Assembly: GCA_963930775.1 (NCBI GenBank)
Contig: OZ005694.1
Coordinates: forward strand, 6,689,054 to 6,753,053
DNA from: Cliona cf. orientalis
Taxonomy: Eukaryota; Porifera; Demospongiae; Clionaida; Clionaidae
Direction: 5' to 3'
DNA length: 64,000 nucleotides
Each line of letters starts with the position of its first letter. Position 1 is the first letter of the stretch. A program made the position numbers and the translations under genes. The notes under the pieces were generated by a model. That model was not told where the DNA came from. It saw only the letters and a program-made list of their open reading frames with translations, and made no database searches. Below, in pieces: positions 33,279 to 46,947 of the stretch.

Positions 33279-35771
33279 ATGGCGGCGTTTCGACGAATCC
33301 AGGCTGCGAGAATTAACACAGAGACAGCATTGGCAATGCTAGACTCCAGTTTTGACGGCAGCGAATCTGAGGACGCCCCGGATGGAGATGCCTTCACGAG
33401 CCCAGAGGCCACCACCGATCAGGGCGATAAAGAATCGGAGATCGAAGAGCAGCAGAGGACTGGTAGTAGCAGCGATGGGTACACGGCTGGTGCGGAAGTC
33501 AGCGATGGTAGCTTTGGGCCTGTTGGAGTTGGATCTCCCAGTAGGAGCGCCGAATCTTCGGCAAGTGGGAGTGTGCCGAGTGAGACTCCCAGTAGAGAAG
33601 AACAAGGCCACGATATGGTAGGAGGTCAGGCTATAGACCATGGAGACGAGGGAGATAGTGAAGACGACGAGGAACCCAGTGATGAAACTGAGACAGAAGA
33701 TGGGGAAACTCCTAAAAGCCGTAAGAGAGTTAGACGGGCTCATCGATGGAAGAAGAGTAAGCGAATCAAGCGGAGAAACAGCGGTAAGAGCTACACATCA
33801 GCTCCAGGCAAGCCGGTGAGTGCTCTTAAACGTTTTCTGTTCTATACTTTTACTGGTTTGTTGGTGTGTAGGTCTCTGCCCGACACTTTAATGATACACC
33901 CTGTGGCTGTAGTTTACGATGTTACGAGAAGTTGTCCTTGACTGATCGGAAGAAAATCTACGATGGGTTTTGGTCAACAGCCAATTTCGATGTGCAGAAT
34001 GCGTACCTATGTGGTTGCGTGAAAGTACAACCAGTTGCCAGGCGTTATTCTCCTAATGGCAATTCATCACGAAGACGCAACAGTCGTTTTTTTTACGTCA
34101 AAAAAGGAGGAGTATCGGTGAGGGTCTGCAAGAAAGCATTCTTGAACATGCATTCAGTGGCTAATGGACGGCTGGATCGTGCTCTGAAGGCCCAGGTAGA
34201 CGCCGGAGGTACGCTACATTGTGATCAAAGGGGCAGGCATGAACCAGGCAACAAAACAAGGCCGGAGGTGATCGACGACATAAAGGCACACATCAACAGT
34301 TTTCCTAAATACAAATCCCATTATTCACGTGAAGATAATCCTCACCGGGAGTTTCTGAGTCCAAGTCTCACGCTTCAGAAGATGTATGTGCTCTACAAAG
34401 AGAAATGTGAAGGAGAAGGAAACGTCCACGTAACTTCCGATTGGATCTACAGAAAGGTTTTCAACGAGCACTTCAATCTGTCGTTTGGAAGGTATGTTGC
34501 CATACACGTGCAATCTCTCTCCCCTCTCCTACTTCCCCTCACACACGCACACACATGCGCGCACACACACACTCATACGTACACACTCGCACGCACGCAC
34601 ACACACACACACTCACACACACACGCACACACATGCATGCACATGCTCATTGACTTTGTAGTGTTATACTGTCACTAACGTGCACACACACAGCCCTAAA
34701 TCTGACACCTGCAAAGTGTGCGACTCGATGAAAGTTCAGATCGATGCAGAGAGCGACGAATCTCAAAAGAGACAGCTGACTCTGGAGTTGGAGCTTCACA
34801 AAGTGCAGGCAGAAGCCTCATACCAGAAGCTTAAAGAAGATGCAGCATACTCAAAGAGTCATCCAGAGGTGGAGATGCTTACGTTTGATCTCGAAAAGTC
34901 CCTCCCTACCCCTGTACTTACCACGGGAGTCGTGTATTATAAGAGGCAACTGTGGACATACAACCAAGGTGTTCATGACTGTCGAAGGGATAGAGGGTGT
35001 ATGCACATGTGGAATGAGAGCGTAGCATCAAGAGGGTCACACGAGGTTGGATCGTGCATCATCTCACACATCAAGGAGATGGAAACTGATGCAACACATC
35101 TCATTCTATACTCTGATGCTTGTGGGGGCCAAAACCGGAATATTTACCTCATCTGTCTATGGCTACATATTGTTGCGAGTGACGAGTATTCGTTTACCGA
35201 AATAGATCACAAGTTCATGATCTCCGGTCACTCTTATCTCCCCAATGACAGAGATTTTGGCCACATCGAGCAAGCACGAAAGAAGACCATGCAGATCTAT
35301 GTCCCTGAAGATTGGGAGAATGTGGTGAGACAGGCACGCCGTAAGAATCCGTTCGTTGTTTCAAAAATGACGAGGGAAGATTTCGTTTCGTTGAAAACCC
35401 TGAAAGGTGCTATAGTCAACCGTAAAGTGAACACCCACGGTGCTAAAGTAGAGTGGTTGAAGATTCATTGGATTGCTGTGAGCAAAGACCAGCCACTGCA
35501 ATTTCGTTACCGGTACTCGAACAACACACTCGAGTGTTGGAAGACAGTTGACCTCAAAAGAAGATCCAAAGGTCGTCCTCCAGATCTTGGAAAGATGGTG
35601 CTGCCACCTCTTTACACTAGGCCAAGAGTGGTAAACGAAAAGAAGGTGTCCGACTTGTTGGAACTTCTTAACTATGTCCCTCCTATTTACCATGGATTCT
35701 ATCAAAACCTACAAGGAGGAAACTCTGATGATAGTGAGGAGGAACAGACACATGATTCTGAAGAAGATTGA
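33279..35771 (+). CDS. Transposase, 744 aa, three exons (DUF7869-like RNase-H core)
   Basis: Exons 33279-33815, 33872-34491 and 34694-35771 join in frame (2,235 nt). Start ATG at 33279 sits in ACCATGG; the upstream ATG at 33192 lies in the TIR-proximal leader and is less likely. Residues 1-180 are an acidic, Ser-rich tail followed by a basic patch KKSKRIKRR (nuclear localisation). Exon 2 opens with a Cys cluster (CGCSLRC). Exon 3 has a CKVCD pair, a Glu/Lys-rich coiled-coil-like stretch, then FDLEKSLPTP, YSDACGGQNRN and SGHSYLPNDRDFGHIE; the Asp residues there are the probable catalytic set. The C-terminus is acidic. Intron 2 contains a (CA)n tract. Related proteins are common in invertebrate genomes as unannotated transposase-like proteins. 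Confidence 0.8.
34533..34640. repeat. (CA)n microsatellite in transposase intron 2
   Basis: Imperfect CACACA repeat with interspersed CG and CAT units fills most of the 202-bp intron. It produces spurious His/Thr open frames. Its end abuts the CAG acceptor at 34691-34693. Confidence 0.9.
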
Positions 35772-36825
35772 CTGGAAACTAGGGTTTTTGTGTACTTCCT
35801 TGGCACAGTATCCTCATGTTCACCTTATCATTCATTGTACATCACCCTTATCAAGCTGTCAAATCTCATTATCTAATTAATTAACATTCCAGAAATTACT
35901 TAAATAGTTAAAAAAAACCAGTGACAACTTTCTGGGGGGTTAATTGAACATAAGATTAAGTTGCATGCATTTAACTTTAAACCGTTATATCTCAGTTTGT
36001 TGCTGGTGTGGGTTAGCCCACTATGGTTCCGAGCCCTTCACATCAACATTAATTCCTGTAGCTGGTTGCAAAAATAATTTTCTTGATTTGCGTGTCTTAG
36101 CTTGTCCAATGAACAAAAACTAATCATTTCCCAGTACACTCCAAGTTCAACAGCGATAGCTATTATGTCATAATTGGTCTGAATCTTCTGTGAATCTTTA
36201 TTGCTCATGAAGCCATAATTATCATGACAAAAAATTTAATAATGAATTAATGCACTGGATGTGAGAATGCTACTCTGCCAGTTATAATAGGTAGTGTACA
36301 TCCTTCTGGTTATACTTAACACATGGAGCCACATGTGACATCACCGGCAAAACTTGCATGCAATGTAGTGGAAGGAGTAACTATGTACACTGGGCTAAGC
36401 ACATGCAGCAGTCTAATATTATCATAGACCCTACTTTGGTAATTAACCCTCGGTGCATATATATGTAAGCAGAGGGTTACTGTGATCATGATCATTTGGC
36501 GATTTTTGTCTGTCCAAACCCTCCTGTGCTAAAATTAATGGTAAGGGTTGTCTGAAAGAAGGTATGCATTTGAGGTATATTTGGTATAAAGAAAATTAAT
36601 GGTGGTCATATTACATGTAAGTCCAGCCCAGTGGTGTAACATAAAGCTACACACTGACTGGCAACAGCTACACAATTTATGCAGTTGTTGCCAGTCTGTG
36701 TTCACATGGCACCTACCTCAGCTAATAATTATTGTACTTTACAAATTGCCATTATTCTATGCTTCACTGGTCAGTTGTCAATGCAATGACAGTGTAAACA
36801 GGCAGTGGCTCTCAAGTCATTCTCT

Positions 36826-36870
<45 letters not shown>
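36826..36870. repeat. (CT)n microsatellite
   Basis: An almost pure CT run, expanded relative to the sister block near 18618-18630, where only a few units are present. Repeat growth therefore followed the block duplication. Confidence 0.9.
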
Positions 36871-36874
<4 letters not shown>

Positions 36875-38595
36875 TTCATTTGCAATATAATTATAATTAT
36901 CGCAAACTCGCTGAATCTTTTCGGCCAGGATGTATTTCATTTTCAAGCTCATTTCATCTCTTTCTTTTCCCTTGTACTTAATTCGCACATCCTGCTATAA
37001 TTATGGTAATCATTTCACCTCTCCCTCCCTCCCATCCTCTCTTCTTTCTCTCAATATCACAAATTAATGTATGCTCATTGTATATAAACACTTCAAGATA
37101 CACAAATATTGAGTGGGGAAACGTACACAGAAATACAAATGAAGCTACTCATCAAAATACCATTTCAACTTGTCTTTGAGTCTTGTTGGAAGTGGTAGTC
37201 TATCAACTTCATCACTACCCTTTAGCCAACTTGATAGTCTTTCCAGGCAGAGCTCTTCAAGGTTGATAGCACCATACTCTGTAGCTGTGGGTGGGTGCAT
37301 GGCGAGAAAATTAGCATCATGAACATCAAGTCTTGTACTACAGTACTTATAGTACATATCCAAAAAGTCTCAGCATATTATAATTATTATAATTATTATG
37401 TCCCTTCATTAGTCAATATTGATTGGGGAATTAGTGCTTGAGTATGCATGAGCAAAGCCTACCTGATATTACGCTTGGCTATGGATACAATTAATGTACA
37501 ATTCATTTCAATTATTAGAGTGAGCCACGAAACATAATTATTGTGGCATAAATTAATCATAATCATAAGTATGTGTACATACACTAGATGTGACTACCTG
37601 CTTTGGTGATAACTGTAGCAACACAGTGGCCATAATGGTCCACAACGGCATAGACATCAGTGTCTCTGGTGTAGATGTTCTTTCCTGCTATGCCTTGACT
37701 TTCACCATTCACAGTGAACTCCAACACTCCATCTCGGGATAGACGTAATCCAACACAATCTCCCTCACGAAGATCACGTAAATGAACATAGCCATAGTCG
37801 TGGTACTCTCCAGGAGTGACAAGGTTATTGTATAGTTTCTGGCCATCCCACACACAATGGTATTCAGCATCATAGGCATCCGCAGGGATACCAGGACCAG
37901 ATTCAATATGTATGCCTTTCTTACACCTTCTTATTCCCAATCCTAGCGAATCAATCCATCCTGCTCCATATGTCACCATTTTTACCTCAAACTCTGCCAG
38001 TCCTTTAAGAGGTTGTGCTCCATATGCTACACTATCATTCGACAAATATTCAGGGTTCCTCTCAGCTCCTAGTCCATTATTGATGATTCGAATGTTTTCT
38101 CCCGCTGCACTGTGGTAGCCAAATTGAATGTCTTTGTTTGGTGTTGACTCATCTGTATCTGACTCTGACAGAGGATCTTGTAGTCTTCTGGTTTGGTCTT
38201 CCTCCACTAACATACGCCCTGATAGTAAAAGAAAAGTATATACATGTACGTAACTTGATGTATGTCCACCCACATGACTCTTATCTGCATTAATAATGTA
38301 TCTGTTAATTAATTTTGGAAGGCTCACTCATAAAAAAAAATTCATTATGCTCCCCATACAAGCCCCTCTCATTTTTAATTTGCATAATAATTATGTCCCT
38401 TCTTTATTAGATAGCCAAGCAAAAGCAATATTATATGAATGGCTTCTCTCATTTGGCTTGTGCAAATATTATTATTATTATGACATTGTGCACACGTGTA
38501 TAGTTGTGGTAGTGTTTCATTCAGGTATTTGTGTTAGTGTGAGTGATGTTTGTGTTAAAGAGTGACTGATTGCATTTGATTTGCTAGGCTTGAAC

Positions 38596-38761
38596 CAGAG
38601 GAGGTTGGTCACGGATTCTATAATTAGAGCGCATTTGCCATAGGCTGCAATGTACGCCCACTCAACCCAGGTCAACCCGCTGAGTCAGCCAAATAATATA
38701 TTACATATGATATGCAATAATAAAATGCACATTCCACGAAAATCGTGACCAACCTCCTCTG
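38596..38761. mobile_element. 166-bp MITE with 9-bp duplication
   Basis: Inverted ends CAGAGGAGGTTGGTCACG, flanked by perfect GGCTTGAAC at 38587-38595 and 38762-38770. Locus II at about 22590 has the uninterrupted intron. A different TIR family from TAGCCTCG, but the duplication length is the same. Confidence 0.8.
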
Positions 38762-39190
38762 GGCTTGAACCTAGCAATATTAAAAAATCAGGTGAAGTTG
38801 ATATCAGATGATCCCTTATAAGGCATGATCCTCCCACCCCACCAAATTGGAATAATATTATTCTTGCATGTGTAGTTCATTAGTAGTTCATTAAAAATAA
38901 TGCTATTGTATCTTCAATAATATTATTATTATACCATACTAAAGAGCATTGTGAAGTAATGAAACTATATAGTGTTGTGTATATTATTCCTAGGGAAACC
39001 CCTGACCCTGTGTTTATTTGACAAATAATTCATCAATAGCAGAATGGAATGAAGCACTATCATACAAACCCTCGTAGCTAACTTAATTTACATTAGCTGC
39101 ACATAAATGGCCAAACCAGCAACATAATTAGGAGTAGCACAATTATAGAGAAATGATATACATTACAGCAATGGCATGCCTCACCAGAAC

Positions 39191-42100
39191 GGCTGTATAC
39201 AATCGGTGGACTGGACTGGTGGACTGGACTAGTGGACTGGACTACTGGACTGATAGATTTTCATTTAAAATGCACGGAGATGCTCCGTAATGTTGCCCAA
39301 AGTACCACTGTGGCGATTAGCATGCTGGGACCAGGGTAAGACGATCTTCAAAGCTTCTGCTAGGGCTAGGGCGCTGACTTTTCAATAAGTGTGACGACCT
39401 TTACCGTGTTATGTTCAGGGGGGTATGGACTGGAGGTGGGGGAACAAAAAAATGGGGACAGGTTACAGTACTACCATAGATGGTATGCATAAGGCTCAGA
39501 TTACCACAATAAAAAGAGATATCTTCTAAATACCCCTGGCCCAGTACCTATATATGGTCCTGTAGAAGTTAGTGTAAAATAGAGTTTTATCCCTAGAGTA
39601 ACTCATGGGACGATTTTACACCAGCAAAACCTAGAGTAACTCATGGGACGATTTTACACCAATACAACCTAGAGTAACTCATGGGACGATTTTACACCAG
39701 CAAAATTGGTGTAAAATCCTGAGTATTTAGCTATTGTATGCCAAGCATATTATTAAGGGAGGATTTTACACCACATCAAAATTAAGGGGCTTACTCATGT
39801 AAAATTCTCCCATATAACTTACCTCTGCTATATATAAGGGACGATTTTACACCAGTTGCCACCACAGGTACTGAAGTGGTGTAAAATCATGCCATGTAAT
39901 ACTGATGGCCAACAGTAACTGGAGCAAAGATTTACATGTGACCTTTGACCTCACTTAAAATTCTCCCATAATAATAAGAATGTACATCCATACTCTGCTA
40001 AAACTTTAAGTGTGAACTTTGACCTGGTGTAAAATGCTCCCTTGTATATAGCCACTGAATCCATACTCAGGTGGGTTTTTAAGTGCATTCCGAATGCTCG
40101 TTTGCTGTGGGTGTGGCTGCATGTAGTGCAGAATGGTAGGTGGGACTCACTATGTACACGAGTTACAATGCATGCAATGTAGAGTTCCTCATCAGGACAT
40201 CTCTGCTTCGCGCTCTTGCTAATAGAATGGTACTCACCACGTGCACAATTGTTCGTGAAGCATGTCTGGGAGTATAACGCCATTGTAAATTGGTTGAAAG
40301 AAGACGAGTATGAGAAGGAAAATTAATGATTATAATTATGCATAGAGTATCATAGTGTACATGCAAGATTAAGATATGAGACACTTAACTATTGACTGCT
40401 TTTAGACAGTTTTTTAGGAGTATTTTATGTGGGTTTTTAGCTCAGACTACCTACGGCCTCTAATACACGGATTAGAGGCCATAGGTAGTCTGAGCTTAAA
40501 AAAACCCACAAAATAGCTATCACATTAAAAAAGAGATGTAGCTAAACCACTATAGTAGCTGCTATCAGGAATCACTCATGGCTAGTCTCGAACCCAGACC
40601 CCTCCTATTTCCTCAGCATTGGATGTATTGCATCACCAGCACGACTCACTCATAGTATAGCTATATTATGCAGATAATTATTATGAGACAGTTGGTATTA
40701 TGGGACTGTCGGACATCCATACTAACGAAGATGGAAGCTTCCGGTTTGGGGGTAATTGCATTATACCTAATTAGCTAGCTACCTGCCTACAAGTTGGATT
40801 TGCTAGCTATCTACCTTTAAGTTATTTTGATATGGGTTTTTGTGGTAAAACACGGTTTTTGGTGTATCAATTTTGCAAATTTGCTTATTTACAATTGGCA
40901 CATTAAATTAGCTACTTAGCTTTTTTTTGTCATTAGCTAACACCCAAGGCTAGGACATCATTTTTAAATAAAACACCTCACGTGGTACGTGTCTCATAAT
41001 AGGGACAGGTGTCCCATAATACTTAGTGATCACAAAAAAATGAAAATCATCTGTGCGGGGCGATTGCGAGCCTTTGCAAAAGTTACTAGATTTCTTTGAA
41101 AGCACACAGGCACGTATGCGCACATGGGGTTGGTACCCCAATAGCTAGGGCTATTTCTCTTTGAGTGAAATGTGATTTAGCTATAATAATTATAGCTATA
41201 TTATTATTATCTATGTATTCATTAAGCAGAGTAAAACACTACCAAATAAAATTATAGGGTGCAATTGAGTGGGTTCACTCCTATGTATAATATGGTATCT
41301 AGCTACGGACAAACTGAAGAGGCATCTTTTGATGATGAAGACTTAGAAAGATTAGTATAAATTAGCTACAAAACATCCAAGTGAGAGAATGTACCGGTAT
41401 TTATAGTTACAGAGTCATGATTACTATAAACTCTAAAACAGTAAAATTAATACCCGGTATTAAAGCTATAAGTCAATGGTGATCATATCATCATTTCTAT
41501 AATACTATATCCTTATCACTCTAAACACAAGGTTGTACTACAGAAATTCAAGTACCCTGACATGCTTTATAATTCTAACTCGTGCACACAGTGAGCCCCC
41601 GGCCTACCATTCTATTAGCACAAGCCCAAAATAGTGTCGCGGCTGCAGGATAGCCCCACCCACCAAGTGCATATGCACTACAGCCACACCCACAGCAAGC
41701 GAGCATTCGGAACGCATTTAAAAACCTACCTGAGTCTGGATTCAGTGGCTATATACAAGGGAGCATTTTACACCAGGTCAAAGTTCATACTTAAAGTTTT
41801 AGCAGAGTATAGATGTACATTCTTATTATTATGGGAGAATTTTAAGTGAGGTCAAAGGTCACATGTAAATCTTTGCTCCAGTCACTGTTAGCCATCAGTA
41901 TTACATGGCATGATTTTACACCACTTCAGTACCTGTGGTGGCAACTGGTGTAAAATCGTCCCTTATATATAGCAGAGGTAAGTTATATGGGAGAATTTTA
42001 CATGAGTAAGCCCCTTAATTTTGATGTGGTGTAAAATCCTCCCTTAATAATATGCTTGGCATACAATAGCTAAATACTCAGGATTTTACACCAATTTTGC

Positions 42101-42781
42101 TGGTGTAAAATCGTCCCATGAGTTACTCTAGGTTTTGCTGGTGTAAAATCGTCCCATGAGTTACTCTAGGGATAAAACTCTATTTTACACTAAAATATGT
42201 AGGACCCCTATAATAATATATATCACTCAGGAATTATGTACTATGGTCTGTATCTGTATCTAAGCTGCCTAGGCTACACCAGATAGGAGTCAGTGTCTTG
42301 GATCGTGACACCTAGATTCTCTGTCACATTATCTACCAATGTATGGAAGTTGCAAGCTATGACAGGATAGCTACTCAAAAGAAGGTAGCTCACCCAAAGT
42401 TTCAAGTCTGATGGCCACCCAACATACCATGCATAGCTACTGTGCAAAGTTGAGAGAGGAGGGAGCTCTGGTTACTGGAAGATAGATACAGCTACTGGTA
42501 TCAGCAAATAAACTGTTTCAGTTGAGGCTAAAGCCACTAAACATACAACAAGAGCTCAGTCTCATTTTTGCCTGTGCTTTTGAGCCACGATAGTGGGCGT
42601 GGTTGATAGGCGGGGCCAGTAAAACCAAGACAGTCTGAGTGTTTCTACAGGTGAAGTTATTTCCCTCCATTGCACCTCATTATAGAGCCTCTAAATGTGC
42701 GTTTTAAATGAAAATCTATCAGTCCAGTAGTCCAGTCCACTAGTCCAGTCCACCAGTCCAGTCCACCGATTGTATACAGCC
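39191..42781. mobile_element. 3.6-kb foldback element with 9-bp duplication
   Basis: Perfect duplication CACCAGAAC at 39182-39190 and 42782-42790. Ends GGCTGTATACAATCGGTGGA are followed by a (GGACTGGACTNGT)n run, and match inversely for about 85 bp. A second pair of inverted arms, about 600 bp each (39570-40160 and 41590-42195), is built from repeats of GGGACGATTTTACACC and CTAGAGTAACTCATG. The centre has a 40430-40510 hairpin. No transposase frame. Duplication length suggests mobilisation by a Mutator-type transposase. It lies in intron 5 of locus III. Confidence 0.85.
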
Positions 42782-43191
42782 CACCAGAACTCATTGACAA
42801 GCTAAATTTTGGACAAAAAGGCACACATGTACAGTGACACATACAATAACATTATACATGTATCTTCATAAAGCCTAATGGCACATACATGTAAAATGAT
42901 TATACATTTGCACGTAGCACAGCAATAGACACACTCATCAACTCACTCACTACCTACACTGTTAACCCTACAGCACATGAACCGAGGGTTAATGATGTTT
43001 TCCCCAGCATAATTACTGATATATGATTATTATGCCTTCATATCCCACTATTTTTATGATGTGGGAATGGGACAAAGCCAAAAGATTACAGGCTCCAACC
43101 ACACACTCCCAGTTAATCATATCTCCAGCCAGGGTTTACATGTATAATTATAGCGGTGACTCAATGATGATCATCCTAATAAAATTAGATA

Positions 43192-43346
43192 CTGTATGGC
43201 GGGTAATTTTCGTGGGGTGCTAGTTTTCATTATTTTTGTGGTTGATTTGGCATTTATGAAATTTTTACACCCACAAAATTAATTTTGAGGGCCTTTTTGG
43301 TCTTTTCATTGAAAATTAGCACCCACGAAAATTACCCGTCATACAG
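43192..43346. mobile_element. 155-bp TA-flanked MITE
   Basis: Ends CTGTATGGCGGGTAATTTTC and, inverted, CTGTATGACGGGTAATTTTC, between TA at 43190-43191 and 43347-43348. Loci I (about 10280) and II (about 23450) lack it. The end sequence resembles the 14584-14778 element. Confidence 0.8.
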
Positions 43347-46300
43347 TAAGTAGCTTAACACGACTTATATTGTACCTCCCATAACAACAAATAGAGTATG
43401 CTTGTGTGTCCATGTCTGTACAAACTCATTCATACCTTCATAATCAATCCTTAGGTGTATATCCATCATTGAATCATCAGTGCTTCCTTCAAACTTGATA
43501 GTGGGTGGATCAAACCTTGTTCCTCTCATCGTTAACTTGATGTCATAGTCTAGCAGCCGATGTTGCAGGTCTTCATGCTCACTCTCCCTCCAAATGTCAG
43601 AAGCTCTAATCTATTGAAATGGGTAATTAACAGCAGAGATAATTACTTCACATGGTATAGGACAGGCCTTCATTTAGAAACTTTCCCAAGGGGGGGGGGG
43701 GGCACAGCGAACTAGTATGAGATCAAGGGGGGGCAAGACTATTTTCCGTGCACACGATCTCTAGGGGGGTCTGGGGGCATGCTCCCCCTGAAAAGTTTTG
43801 CATTTTGGACTCCCGGAGATTGCTTCTGGTGCACTCTCAGGCACTACATTTTGAATACTTAATAATATCATGATTATTATTCATGTTAGGCGATTTCTTG
43901 ACTTTATGCATATGATAATACCAGCTTTATAAGGGGGGCAAGGGGGCGAGAGTTTATCTACTGGCACTTGATCCAAACCTTTGGTATGCCATTGCTAGCA
44001 AGCCATCCTTTCAATTCAAGGATCGAGTCCCAAGAAATTCAGAGTAGTAGGGTGGTATTCTTATTCATTTGGTCAAAGATCAGTAACACTCCTGACTACA
44101 TTCCACTGATCACATCAAAGAAGGAAAATTAAGTGGTGCAATGCAACTCTACTCTGCCCTAGGGAAACCCCGTATCATTGAAGGATCAGCCCCTGCTACA
44201 TGATACATTAGCTACTATAGTCCCCATGTCGTTGTGACTGGAACGATTGTCTATACTAGTGTATTCATGTGAGCCAGCAGTCATGTTTCATTGTGCTCCA
44301 TCCCTTGCTCCCATCACCCGTCATTGTTCTCTTGTCTGTTTTGTCTCTGCTAACCTGATTCACTAATTCTCTACATAAATCCCTACATGTGCGCTCACTC
44401 TAGCAATCTAATAAGCCAACTTTGCAGTTTGCAAACTGGTGGTTAGCTCTTGAGCATAGATTACTAGAATGAGTGCACAGGGATTTATGTAGAGCAATTG
44501 CTTGTTGCTCCAACATGGCCATGGGAACATTTTCACTCCCTTCAATACATGACTAGTTAGTTCCATGATACATTGCTACTGCACCCTCAAACATTTTCAT
44601 GACACAAATGGCACCCGATATCTACCAGTTTTTCCCATGCATTGAGATATGTTACCATTCCATCTTCAGGCTCCACTGCAATGATGTGTGGGTTCTTCTC
44701 TGGCACAATGACTCTCAAGGATCCACCTGAATCAGCCATTGAAGCAAATCTGAACTTTTTGGTATACATGTAGTATTGACTACCATAGACCCCGTGTTCA
44801 CGTCGCAATTTCAAAATCTACAAAATTAATTAACAAAATTAATATCAATAAATAAAAGCTTTAAGAGCCAACTGAGGAATGCTACTTTACCTTGAGATGT
44901 GTATTACGGAAATGAGCACCAATGTAGACTTCGTGAATGTCACCGGATGACTTTACTGAGAGAGTAGAGAGCATCAGCACTGGCATCAGCTTGCTGTGGT
45001 GGACTCTCAATCTGCATGAGATTCAATTGTACACCAAAATGTTTGGCAAAAGTCATCGTACATGTATATAAAATTATGTATCCTTAATTCTCCTATAAAC
45101 TATAGGTAGTTGGTGGGCATGGTTTGAATGGAGGGGTGGAGTTCATGACCGCATCAAATGTGAGGATTACCACATCAAACAAATCTTGAAAGAATACATG
45201 CACTCACAGGTATTCATTTAGAAAATTTGATTGTCCCAAGAGTGTAAAACAAGGATTAGGGTGATGAGTGCATTTGTCTAATAGTATGTGCATTGTGTGT
45301 TAGCTATGTGTTAGTACATGTACATGAAGGGGGCTGGGGGAATGCTCCCTCAGAAAAATTTTGTATTAAATTTTTAGATGCTTTGTCATGATCACTTGTG
45401 GTGCATTCTAAGATATGTAATTATGATTAGTCGTGCTGCTGTCGTAAAGCTCTTTACAATACTATAACAATCATAGTGTACAGAACACCTAATCACATGA
45501 AGATCAATATGTAGATTTATCGTAGTGTCCCAGGGAAGCTCCCAAACAATTTTGGCCCGCATGGGCGCTATCCGGGATCAAAATTCCATACGTTAGTATA
45601 GAAGCAGCTACAGTGGCCCCTTGAAATGCAGTACATGGATGCTTGCCTGGGATACAACGGTACTGTACACCCCTTAGGGCTACGATTATTAATTTTGTGG
45701 GTACAAATTTTAGCAAAATTTGGAAATAGTGCATTTAGCGGGTACTCATTATAGCAATTTTTTCAAAGTTAACATTCTATTTACATATTCGAAAATGTTG
45801 AAAAATTAATATTCGTGGATACAATTTTTAATTTCAAACAAAAGTGTCCTTAAGGTAGCAGGAAACTAGATGAGATAATTTTGGCAATTTGGCGAATTCG
45901 ATATAGATCACCAATTAAATCAAATATTATTTAATGCACGCATGCGTTTTTGAGAATTGCTCAAATGCCTAGATCTCCAGATCTGATTATTTTCATGCTT
46001 ATGAGGACAGACAAAACCGATTTCTTTATCCCTTACTGTGCATGTGTGCACATGCCAAAAGATGACAATAAAATCTTCAAGAATACCGTAGTTAATCGAA
46101 TACAACGTATGATCCAATCTAATGTAAGAAATTATATTTTTACGAATTCTCATAACGTATACAATGTCATGTATATGGAGCGATTGACGACCTTTACCAG
46201 AAAAACGCGCGTTTTTCAAAATTGAAATTATTTTTTTCCATACGTAGTATTAGATAAAGTACGGTATTGGTCATAGCATAAAGTGTGATAAAATGCAATG

Positions 46301-46947
46301 AAGGTGCATATAATATAGGATAGATTTTGAGAGAAATTTTTAATAAAATTCTTGCTGCCATATTATAGTATGTACACTTAAGCAAAATTGTACTCACATT
46401 AGTAAAAGTTGATACAGGCCCCATAGCAGATGAGGTCATGCATTCAGCTGCAACATTCGTCTGATACAGTGTCCTCTGACCCAGCGACAGCTCAAGAACT
46501 TGTTCAGTCCAAAAAAACGTCCTATCAGTCTGGCTGATTGCTTCTGTTAATTCCTGGACAGCCACAGTAGGGATAAACCACACAGCGATGAATAATCTGG
46601 CAGATTGCACCAACATAAGGATGGACACTGTAATAAAATTAATTCTGAACGTCGTATTTTGCCATAGAATCAATTTCGAAAGGAATCCAGCTTCTCCAGT
46701 GTGTATGACTTGGGATCATCTGCAAACTTCGCTCTCAATATTTTGAAGTCAATCGGTGGTGCTTCAAGGCCGGGCCAGTGGTTTATCAATTTATCAATAG
46801 TAGTAACTTTCTTGAACAACTGCACTTTCCCCGTGTATGATGTCATTTCTTGCTTTAGCCCTTGACTACCAAATTTCGAAACGAGATACTGGAGTAATTC
46901 ATAATCAATGAACGTAAAGAGTGGATTGAGGTGACAAACAGGTTGTG

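Larger units (their letters stand above)
32989..36039 (+). mobile_element. Apparently intact DNA transposon, 3,051 bp, possibly Sola-type
   Basis: TIRs of 33 bp (32989-33021 and 36007-36039) begin GAAGGGCTC and differ at one base. The 4-bp duplication ACAT occurs at 32985-32988 and 36040-36043. The empty target survives in the sister block at about 17873-17890 (CACATCAATATTCCTG). It encodes one three-exon transposase. A 4-bp duplication and an Asp-rich RNase-H-like catalytic core fit the Sola superfamily; this assignment is from memory of family traits and is uncertain. The near-identical TIRs, open frame and clean duplication indicate a young insertion. Confidence 0.85.

Noticed and set aside
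34441-34653. His/Thr-rich open frame
   Set aside because: It is a product of the (CA)n microsatellite in the transposase intron.
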